DNA of 10,209 nt from Candidatus Krumholzibacteriia bacterium. GTDB lineage: Bacteria > Krumholzibacteriota > Krumholzibacteriia > LZORAL124-64-63. The stretch covers positions 2,831 to 13,039 of the forward strand of contig JAOZJV010000007.1 of the NCBI GenBank assembly GCA_029935695.1. Direction: 5' to 3'. How positions within the stretch are numbered: position 1 is the first letter of the stretch; each line of letters starts with the position of its first letter. Position numbers and translations under genes: made by a program. The notes below the pieces were generated by a model that was not told where the DNA came from, ran no database searches, and worked only from the letters and a program-made list of their open reading frames with translations. This document shows positions 1-5,798 of this stretch, in pieces.

Positions 1-758
1 GTATCGTCAGGAGCAAGGCCGGTGATGGTGCCCATGACGTGGGTACCATGATAGTGCTGGTCTACGGGGAAATCGGGGTCGCCCAGTCCGGCGGCATCAA
101 GCCAGCATTCTTCGGCTGGAGCATAGTTACCGCGCCAACGATCGGCCAGCGCAGGGTGGGTGCCGTCGACACCGGTATCCAGGACACCAACGACAACACC
201 GGTGCCATCAATACCCAGTTCTTCCCAAACCCGGGGAGCGTTAATGGCCTGCACACCGGGGGTCATGCCGATGCCGCGGCCGCCTGCGGTGAGGCGTGGT
301 TCTTTTTCACTTTGAATGGGCTGGATGAGCTCGACGATGAGGTCGGCTTCCACGCGTTCAACATCATCACGCAGGGCCAATTCGCGAATGGCTTCGATGG
401 TACCGACGACCACGATGGAGTTGACAATCCAGTGAGGTGTGTAACCCAGGATGCGACCACTGGATTTGCCTGCTTCCAGGCTGGCCAGTAAATCGCCCTG
501 TGATTGTTGGGCACGGCTCTGCAAAGTATTCAGGACGAGGCGGTGACGCACATCCACGTCTGCCTTGCTGTCGTGCAGTTCCCAGTTCAGGCTGTTGATG
601 TCGGCCTGGTCTTTCATAACGACCAGAACCTTGGTTATTTCATTGTTGTTTTGGCCTTCCAGTTGGCTTTCAAGACCAGGGGTCATGAAGCCAGCCTGGG
701 CGTTGGCAGCCATAAGCAGGACCAACAAGCTGAGTGCTACGAGTTTTAACGATTTCAT
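1..758 (-). CDS. Secreted subtilisin-like serine protease (S8), N-terminal part, cut by window edge
   Basis: The frame was read by reverse-complementing from the ATG at 758; it stays open to the window edge and gives 252 residues. Residues 1-22 are a Sec signal peptide: basic start, hydrophobic core, likely cleavage after ANAQA. About residues 40-145 fit an I9-type propeptide, the chaperone and inhibitor that is removed on maturation. The S8 catalytic domain begins near residue 175. The catalytic Asp is D194 in DTGVDGTHP (codon at 177-179) and the catalytic His is H237 in HGTHVMGT (codon at 48-50). The Ser box and any C-terminal domains lie beyond the window. The start is supported by AAGGGGA, with its GGGG 8 nt upstream of the ATG. 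The expected product is an exported endopeptidase that matures outside the cytoplasm. It is divergent from the large secreted protein at 1080. The family call is firm; the substrate is unknown. Confidence 0.93.
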   Translation of the reverse strand, partial: MKSLKLVALSLLVLLMAANAQAGFMTPGLESQLEGQNNNEITKVLVVMKDQADINSLNWELHDSKADVDVRHRLVLNTLQSRAQQSQGDLLASLEAGKSSGRILGYTPHWIVNSIVVVGTIEAIRELALRDDVERVEADLIVELIQPIQSEKEPRLTAGGRGIGMTPGVQAINAPRVWEELGIDGTGVVVGVLDTGVDGTHPALADRWRGNYAPAEECWLDAAGLGDPDFPVDQHYHGTHVMGTITGLAPDD

Positions 759-809
759 CAAGAAATCCCCTTTTGTAAAAAACGGCGAGACATAATGGGG
801 ATTTTTGAT
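757..809 (-). promoter_or_regulatory. Inverted repeat that could fold over the protease ribosome binding site and start codon
   Basis: Read on the minus strand, ATCAAAAATCCCC (809 to 797) is complementary to GGGGATTTCTTGAT (770 to 757): eight pairs, one bulged C, then five more pairs, closing a 26-nt loop. The 3' arm contains the GGGG of the ribosome binding site and the first two bases of the ATG. If the transcript starts upstream of 810, this hairpin could lower translation of the protease. The complementarity is seen directly; the regulatory role is inference. Confidence 0.4.
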
Positions 810-815
810 CAAAAA
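802..815. promoter_or_regulatory. Perfect 14-bp palindrome in the divergent promoter region
   Basis: TTTTTGATCAAAAA is fully self-complementary and lies between the two divergent genes, 43 nt upstream of the protease ATG. It could be an operator for a dimeric regulator. It overlaps the upstream arm of the hairpin at 757-809, so the two structures would exclude each other in RNA. It is AT-rich and may be chance; no family-specific operator matches it well (it is shorter than an FNR box). Confidence 0.3.
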
Positions 816-1064
816 CCAGTCACTCTTCCCATTTTTTGGAACTTGATTGATTTTATGTAACCCCATAAGGTGATTGGATTTATTCTATCACATTGGATGG
901 CTTATTTGGAGAAAAAAAGTGATCTGGATTTATTGGACAATAAAATGGCCCGTCCATTGCAAAACCTGGATCAGACCCCAGAAGCTATCCGGTTGCCCAC
1001 GGCAGGCGGCAGTTTCATCAACTTGGCCAATTCCATCGGGTTGCTGATACAACCCGCCAGTTCC

Positions 1065-1071
1065 TGGAGGG
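1065..1071 (+). promoter_or_regulatory. Ribosome binding site deciding the start at 1080
   Basis: TGGAGGG lies 8 nt before the ATG at 1080. It is the strongest Shine-Dalgarno match near any in-frame start of this gene, and it immediately precedes the signal peptide. It therefore overrules the longer open frame that begins with GTG at 870. Confidence 0.8.
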
Positions 1072-1079
1072 AATCGGAA

Positions 1080-4000
1080 ATGAAAGACACCCCACGTGTG
1101 GCCACAATTTTTGCGCTCCTAGTTTGTTTTCCTGTCATTTTGGCCTTCAATCCAGTGCAGGTGATGGCTCGAGACTGGGTCGTTCCCGTCCAGGCTCCAA
1201 CCATCCAATCGGCCATGGATTCGTGTGTCACTGGCGATGTGGTGGTGATCCAGGCCGGCACTTATGATGACTGCACCCACCTGAGCAATGGCGCCCTTCA
1301 CATTGCCGTTTTGCCATCAGGAGTCAGTGTGCGCGGAGCCACCGGGGATCCTGCTGATGTGATTCTGGATGCTGGTTACCTGGGGCGGTGTTTCGAAATT
1401 CGAAACAGTGTTTCAGATTTTTCCATCGAAGACATCACCATGCGGCGCGGCCGGGCCTTTACTCCCCTGGGCAAAGGCGCAGCCGTTTTTGCCATGTTTG
1501 CCAGCCCCGTCTTTCGCAATTGTGTTTTTGACAGCAACTATGCCGATTTTGGAGGGGGCGCCATTTCCGTCGGTTATGGCGACAGCCTGAAAGTTGAAGA
1601 TTGCCTTTTCAACGGCAACGAGACGGATGGTATTGGTGCCGCGGTTCAGGTCAGCAATACGGCCACCACCATCACCGGCAGTACTTTTTACGCTTCCCGT
1701 GGCGCGGCCATTCACTACTCCAACGAGGATATTTCACTGGAGCGCTGCCTCATTGTCGGCGGCGATGCCGAGGCTTTGGTTCAAAATGTTTCCACGGACC
1801 CGGACCCGGAAATTTCCTGTTGCGACATCTTTGGTAACGAAGAGGATTATTCAGACTTTTTTGCAGGAGCGCTGGATCAGAACGGCAACATTTCCATCGA
1901 TCCGCTTTTTTGCAATCCTTTATTCGGTGATCTGCATCTGTCGGTGGTTTCAGCCTGCGCCGAGGAAAATTCTGGTGATTGCGGGCAGATTGGGGCTCTG
2001 CCGGTGGGGTGCGGAACCGGTGCCATTACTTACGTCATCCAACCTGACGGCAGCGGCGACTGGCCCACCATCCAGGCCGCCATCAACATTGTCACCGTAG
2101 GCGATACCATTCTTCTTGCCGATGGCGTTTTCACCGGCGAAGGCAACCGCGACCTGGATTATCTGGGCAAGGCCATCACCATTCAAAGCCTGAGTGGCGA
2201 TCCCGAACTTTCGGTCATCGACTGCCAGGGCACTTTGGCAGAGAACCACCGGGGATTCATTTTCCAGACTGATGAAGTGGTCACTTCCATTCTGCGCAAT
2301 GTGACCATCATCAACGGGAATGTTTCCGATTTGGGCGGAGCCATCCTCTGCATGTCTTCCCCTCTCATTGAAAATTGTCGATTCTCCCAGAACCATGCGG
2401 ACCACGGGGGCGCCATCTATGTTGAGCATGGCTCACCCACCATCAACAACTGCCATTTCACTCAGAATGAAGGTCGGGCCAAGGGTGGCGGGGTGGGACT
2501 GTTTGCTTCCGAGGCGGAAATCACCAACTCTCTCTTCACCGGTAACTGGGGTTATATGGGTGCGGCCATTTTCCTTCCCGATTCTTCGTCGGTGCTGGTG
2601 ACTGGATGCACCATCACCAACAACGCGAACTCTCTGGACAAGGCCACTATCGGGCTGGAGGGGAATTCTTCTCTGACTATCCGCAACAGCATTGTAGCCT
2701 TCGGGCCCCACTATGCGTTTGGCGAGTATGATCAGGGCAGCGTGAACATCAGCGGGTGCAATGTTTACGGGCATGGCTCAGGTGATTACCATGGGCCGGT
2801 GTCGGGACAAAACGGCGCGTCGGGCAATATTTCTGCAGACCCGCTGTATTGCTCCGGAGGCGATGCCGACTTCAGCTTGCGGGGCGATTCACCCTGCAGC
2901 GAACACAGCTCTCCCAATGGAGTGCTGATAGGAAAATATGCGGTGGGCTGTCCGGCCCCATCCATCTTTTCGGATCTGTCGGCCAATCTTCCAGAGACTT
3001 CCAACCTCAGTTCGGGAGTGAATCTGGTGGATTGGAACGACGATGGTTTTCTGGACCTGATGATCACTAACGAAGACAGTCCCAACGAAGCCTACGATGG
3101 CGGCGGCAACTGGACTTTCACTTCCCACACGGGCGACTTCTTTGAAAGTTTTGTCACCGGAGGTGTGTCCGCAGCTTTTGCCGATTACGATGCCGACGGT
3201 GATATGGATATGTATCTCAGCACAGTGGACATCCCTAATTTCATGGTGGAAAATGAGGGTGGCGTTTTCAACATCACCACAGTGGACAGCCTGCAACGCA
3301 CCTTTGAGGCCGGCTGCTCCAGTTGGGGCGATTACAATGGCGATGGCCATCTGGATATTTTCATTGCTGCCACTGACAGCACCAGCGTTCTGATGACTTC
3401 CGATGGCGAAGGTGATTACGATAATACCACCACAGGCGCCCTGGCCGAAACCGGCCATTGTCTGGCATCGGTTTGGGCTGATTATGACAATGACGGAGAT
3501 CTGGACCTTTACCTGGTGCAGGATGGCGAGGCCGACAAGCTGATCAAAAATCAAGATGGTTTTACTCTGGTGGATGATGAAGCGGTTCAGCATGGTGGTC
3601 CGGGTCGGGGAGCCGCCTGGGGCGACTATGACAATGACGGAGATCTGGATCTTTACCTGGCTGTTGATGGTGCTGAAAACCAACTCATCAAAAACAACGG
3701 CGGGACAGATTTTGCTGCTGCTCAGAGTGGACCTCTGGCCCATGACGGGCCCGGCCGCAGTGGCATTTGGGGCGACTGGGACAACGACGGCGATCTGGAT
3801 CTCTTCCTGGCTAATTTTGGAGCTCCCGATCACCTTCTGCGCAACAACGGGGGCTTTTTCTCTGATACCCAGGATACGGTTTTTGCGGCCCCCGATAGCA
3901 GTGAGGGTGCGGCATGGGGTGACATCGACAATGACGGCGATCTGGATCTGGTAGTGGGAATTCGCGGCGGATCCACACGCCTTTACCGCAACAATACCTT

Positions 4001-4592
4001 GAATGACAACCACTGGTTGAAACTTGATTTGCGCAGTCTGCACGGGATGATCGGCAGTGTGGGGGCACGGGTCGAAATCACCACTGGTGAAGATACGGTG
4101 CAGATCCGCGAAGTCTCTGCTGGTGGCGGCTGGCGCAGCAGTGCCAATTTTATCGTTCACTTTGGATTGGGTTCAGAAGAAGTGATCGACTCGGTTAAGG
4201 TGACCTGGCCGGGTGGGATCCCTTTGATCCAAACCAACGTGGAGGCTGATCAACTGCTGGTTCTTGTGGAAGAGGAAGAGGACCTCACCGATGTTCCGGA
4301 GAATCTGGCCCTGCGATCTTTCCGGTTGGATCAGGCTTATCCCAATCCCTTCAATCCCAGCACGAGCATCCGGTTTTCGGTGCCCAAAAATGATCAGGTT
4401 TCAGTCAAAATTTATGATGTGGCGGGTCGTTTGGTGAAGGTCCTGGTGGATGAGCACCGCACTGCAGGAGAACATGCTGTGGTTTGGCGCGGGCGCGACA
4501 ATGCCGACCGCATGGTTGCGGCCGGTGTGTACTTTGTCCGCCTGAAGTCAGGTCGCTTCACTACGGCCAGACCATTGACTCTGGTCAAGTGA
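1080..4592 (+). CDS. Secreted mosaic protein: two beta-helix modules, FG-GAP repeats, ASPIC/UnbV, FlgD/T9SS-like tail
   Basis: The product is 1170 residues. Residues 1-30 are a signal peptide. About 31-312 and 316-625 are two parallel beta-helix (pectin-lyase-like) modules; each opens with a TIQ-A-D/N...GD box (PTIQSAMDS, PTIQAAINI) and closes with GNIS-x-DPL(F/Y)C and a Cys-rich segment. About 640-960 hold seven FG-GAP/VCBS repeats with DxDxDG calcium loops starting near D651, D702, D751, D801, D849, D899 and D948. About 977-1060 match ASPIC/UnbV (NHWLKLDL, GSVGARVEI, GGGWRSS, VTWPGG). Residues 1080-1170 match the FlgD-like/type IX sorting domain (AYPNPFNPSTSIRF, AGVYFVRLKSG). Such proteins are usually exported and surface-held or released, with adhesive or ligand-binding roles; no catalytic site is evident. 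Many cysteines in the helix modules suit an extracellular protein. The exact function is unknown. Confidence 0.9.
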   Translation: MKDTPRVATIFALLVCFPVILAFNPVQVMARDWVVPVQAPTIQSAMDSCVTGDVVVIQAGTYDDCTHLSNGALHIAVLPSGVSVRGATGDPADVILDAGYLGRCFEIRNSVSDFSIEDITMRRGRAFTPLGKGAAVFAMFASPVFRNCVFDSNYADFGGGAISVGYGDSLKVEDCLFNGNETDGIGAAVQVSNTATTITGSTFYASRGAAIHYSNEDISLERCLIVGGDAEALVQNVSTDPDPEISCCDIFGNEEDYSDFFAGALDQNGNISIDPLFCNPLFGDLHLSVVSACAEENSGDCGQIGALPVGCGTGAITYVIQPDGSGDWPTIQAAINIVTVGDTILLADGVFTGEGNRDLDYLGKAITIQSLSGDPELSVIDCQGTLAENHRGFIFQTDEVVTSILRNVTIINGNVSDLGGAILCMSSPLIENCRFSQNHADHGGAIYVEHGSPTINNCHFTQNEGRAKGGGVGLFASEAEITNSLFTGNWGYMGAAIFLPDSSSVLVTGCTITNNANSLDKATIGLEGNSSLTIRNSIVAFGPHYAFGEYDQGSVNISGCNVYGHGSGDYHGPVSGQNGASGNISADPLYCSGGDADFSLRGDSPCSEHSSPNGVLIGKYAVGCPAPSIFSDLSANLPETSNLSSGVNLVDWNDDGFLDLMITNEDSPNEAYDGGGNWTFTSHTGDFFESFVTGGVSAAFADYDADGDMDMYLSTVDIPNFMVENEGGVFNITTVDSLQRTFEAGCSSWGDYNGDGHLDIFIAATDSTSVLMTSDGEGDYDNTTTGALAETGHCLASVWADYDNDGDLDLYLVQDGEADKLIKNQDGFTLVDDEAVQHGGPGRGAAWGDYDNDGDLDLYLAVDGAENQLIKNNGGTDFAAAQSGPLAHDGPGRSGIWGDWDNDGDLDLFLANFGAPDHLLRNNGGFFSDTQDTVFAAPDSSEGAAWGDIDNDGDLDLVVGIRGGSTRLYRNNTLNDNHWLKLDLRSLHGMIGSVGARVEITTGEDTVQIREVSAGGGWRSSANFIVHFGLGSEEVIDSVKVTWPGGIPLIQTNVEADQLLVLVEEEEDLTDVPENLALRSFRLDQAYPNPFNPSTSIRFSVPKNDQVSVKIYDVAGRLVKVLVDEHRTAGEHAVVWRGRDNADRMVAAGVYFVRLKSGRFTTARPLTLVK
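1170..2954 (+). repeat. Two consecutive parallel beta-helix modules within the mosaic protein
   Basis: Residues 31-312 and 316-625 follow the same order: a TIQ/GD opening strand, 'rung' repeats with N/G-rich turns (FRNCVFDSN, IENCRFSQN, INNCHFTQN, ITNSLFTGN), a GNIS-x-DPL(F/Y)C box and a final Cys-rich loop. This looks like an old internal duplication: the parallel is clear in protein but I do not see it in DNA. Confidence 0.7.
3027..3959 (+). repeat. Seven FG-GAP/VCBS calcium-loop repeats
   Basis: Seven copies carry the D-x-(D/N)-x-D-G-x-x-D core; the last four share DNDGDLDL. Spacing is about 48-51 residues. The copies at 3480 and 3624 are nearly identical in DNA over roughly 33 bases (from TATGACAATGACGGAGATCT onward), offset by exactly 144 nt, which suggests recent duplication or gene conversion. 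Such repeats form a beta-propeller with bound calcium in related proteins. Confidence 0.85.
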
Positions 4593-4595
4593 CCA
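4582..4595. promoter_or_regulatory. Perfect dyad spanning the stop codon upstream of the MarR gene
   Basis: TGGTCA-AG-TGACCA is a perfect inverted repeat with a 2-nt centre. It contains the TGA stop of the mosaic gene at 4590-4592. As RNA it gives only a five-pair stem and no T-run follows, so it is a poor terminator. It could be an operator for the regulator that follows, but its left half is coding sequence (Leu-Val-Lys-stop), so chance is possible. Confidence 0.3.
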
Positions 4596-4611
4596 ACTTC
4601 CATTAAAAAAG

Positions 4612-4639
4612 TAGGGTTGCGCTCAATGGCGCAATCCTG
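4612..4639. promoter_or_regulatory. Dyad at the start of the MarR-type gene; candidate autoregulatory operator
   Basis: TTGCGC-TCAATG-GCGCAA (4617-4634) is a perfect 6-bp inverted repeat. With two G-U pairs the RNA stem extends to 11 pairs over 4612-4639. The TTGC...GCAA half-sites resemble the known dyads of E. coli MarR operators, and MarR proteins commonly repress their own gene. The dyad contains one candidate ATG (4626) and its AGGG. On the plus strand no T-run follows, so it is not a standard terminator; on the minus strand a run of six T (4610 to 4605) does follow it. Confidence 0.45.
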
Positions 4640-5225
4640 TAGTTTATCTGCCATGACAGATAATTTGCCCCAATATCTTCCTTCCCTTGGTCGCTTACTC
4701 GGATTTGCTGCCGATAATTGTTCATCCCTCAGCCAGCAGAAGCTGGAACCTTATGGTATAAATTTGACCCATTGGGTGCTGTTGAGTGCGCTTTGGCGAA
4801 ATGATGGTATGACTATTGGTGATTTGGCAGGGTATTATCGGTCAAGCAGTACGGTTTTGACCCGCACTTTGGGTCGGATGGAAGAAAATGGACTCATCAG
4901 CCGCTCAATCGATTCTGAGGATAAACGGATCGTCAGAGTTTTTCTTACGACGAAAGCCAAAGAGCTTTCACATCTGATTAATTTCTATCAGGACATCAAC
5001 CAAATCCTTCTGCAGGGGTTCAGCCCTGGAGATCAGGAAACTCTTTTTGCCTTGTTGGAACGAGTAATCATCAACGCCCGACATTCATCCGGGCAGGAAA
5101 GTGAAAAAAATGAAACATTTGACATGTATTTCTCTGGTGGCGCTCTGCCTGGTTCTGGTGAGCTCGTTTGGTGCTTCCGATGCTTTAGCCCAACAAGGTG
5201 GAGGGGGGCTGGCTGGTCCTATTGA
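4626..5225 (+). CDS. MarR-family winged-helix transcriptional regulator
   Basis: From the ATG at 4626 the product is 199 residues; from the ATG at 4653 it is 190. The winged helix-turn-helix is clear: LTHWVLLSALW leads in, then MTIGDLAGYYRSSSTVLTRTLGRMEENGLISR (helices 2-4), and the wing carries SEDKRIVRVFLT, close to the family's D-x-R-x-x-x-V-x-L-T. The C-terminal dimer helix runs to about LFALLERVIINARHSSGQ. MarR proteins bind DNA as dimers and usually repress their own operon, often released by small molecules or oxidation. AGGG at 4613-4616 is 9 nt before 4626, whereas 4653 has no ribosome binding site but fits the usual family start better. Family members are mostly 140-160 residues; the last 40 or so residues here overlap the next gene's signal peptide frame and look unlike MarR sequence. 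Ligand unknown. Confidence 0.85.
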   Translation: MAQSCSLSAMTDNLPQYLPSLGRLLGFAADNCSSLSQQKLEPYGINLTHWVLLSALWRNDGMTIGDLAGYYRSSSTVLTRTLGRMEENGLISRSIDSEDKRIVRVFLTTKAKELSHLINFYQDINQILLQGFSPGDQETLFALLERVIINARHSSGQESEKNETFDMYFSGGALPGSGELVWCFRCFSPTRWRGAGWSY

Positions 5226-5793
5226 ATTCAGTGCCACCTATGGGTCCATGTGGGGTGGAAATATTGATACCTGGAGTGGGAAATTGCGCACGGCCACAGG
5301 CCCCAGCCTGGGACTTGCCCTGGATATTCCCGTGCATCCGGCCATGGCGGTGGAATTGAGTTACACAAGGCAGGAAGGGGCTTTGGATTATGATAGTCGT
5401 GGCAGCGTCACCAAACTGACCGATATGTCGGTTAATTTCTGGCAAATTGGTGTTGTTCGCGGCCTGACCAGTGGCAAAGTTCGTCCTTTTGTCACCACCG
5501 CTCTCGGTGCGACCTACTTCAGTCCCAGTGAAAGCACCGTAGATCTTGAAGAAGAAACTTATAATATTTCTTCCATGACTAAATTCTCATTGATGATTGG
5601 TGCTGGATTCAAAGCATATTTTGGGAAAACAGAAAAAATTGGTCTGCGTGCTTCAATCAAAACCTTTCCCACTCTTTATAACACCGAGGGTGGTCTGTGG
5701 TTTGGTGGCGGTGGTGCCAGTGTTGGTGTCAGTGGCAATGCCATCTGGCAATGGGAAGCTGCAGCTGGCCTCACCGTTAAGTTTGGTGGCTGA
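5110..5793 (+). CDS. Small outer-membrane beta-barrel protein (OMP_b-brl-like)
   Basis: The product is 227 residues. Residues 1-27 are a signal peptide with likely cleavage after ASDALA. The rest alternates short amphipathic strands with glycine-rich turns (PSLGLALDIPV, MAVELSYTRQE, KVRPFVTTALGATYF, KFSLMIGAGFKAYFG) and ends in a strand, AAGLTVKFGG. This is the pattern of small eight-stranded porin-family barrels, which sit in the outer membrane and are mostly of unknown job. The ATG at 5110 is preferred to the in-frame GTG at 5101 because AGGA at 5095-5098 is 11 nt from the ATG but only 2 nt from the GTG. It overlaps the MarR frame by 116 nt and ends 5 nt before the next gene, so the two are probably translated together. 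It lacks the usual final aromatic residue of barrel proteins. Confidence 0.8.
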   Translation: MKHLTCISLVALCLVLVSSFGASDALAQQGGGGLAGPIEFSATYGSMWGGNIDTWSGKLRTATGPSLGLALDIPVHPAMAVELSYTRQEGALDYDSRGSVTKLTDMSVNFWQIGVVRGLTSGKVRPFVTTALGATYFSPSESTVDLEEETYNISSMTKFSLMIGAGFKAYFGKTEKIGLRASIKTFPTLYNTEGGLWFGGGGASVGVSGNAIWQWEAAAGLTVKFGG

Positions 5794-5798
5794 AAAAA

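Larger units (their letters stand above)
759..1079. other. Divergent intergenic region between protease and secreted mosaic protein
   Basis: These 321 bases separate two divergent start codons. The part from 759 to about 945 is clearly richer in A and T than the flanking genes. It holds a perfect palindrome at 802-815 and an inverted repeat (757-770 with 797-809) described separately. I found no confident -35/-10 pair on either strand; TAAAAT read on the minus strand at 855-850 is a possible -10 but has no good partner. From 870 to 1079 the plus strand is open in frame with the downstream gene, but the signal peptide and ribosome binding site place the real start at 1080. I recognise no riboswitch or small RNA here. 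Confidence 0.6.

Noticed and set aside
39..491. A 150-codon plus-strand open frame at the left edge
   Set aside because: The opposite strand encodes a clear S8 protease with both catalytic motifs, propeptide and signal peptide; this frame is its antisense.
870..1079. Riboswitch in the leader of the mosaic gene
   Set aside because: I compared it by eye with c-di-GMP, glycine and cobalamin cores and found none of their conserved strings.
2889..4160. A 423-codon open frame on the minus strand, opposite the FG-GAP region
   Set aside because: It lies antisense to the repeated DxDNDGD codons and its apparent repeats (Q-I-Q-I-x-V-I-V) are just their mirror image. It has no ribosome binding site or signal and its composition is unlike a real protein.
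1080..4592. Pectate lyase or other polysaccharide lyase
   Set aside because: The beta-helix fold is likely, but I see no recognisable catalytic or calcium-site residues of lyase families; the family is too general to assign an enzyme activity.
4612..4639. Rho-independent terminator for the mosaic gene
   Set aside because: The stem is good, but on the plus strand it is followed by TCCTGTAGTTT rather than a T-run; the A-run precedes it. It would fit a minus-strand terminator, but no minus-strand gene lies to the right.
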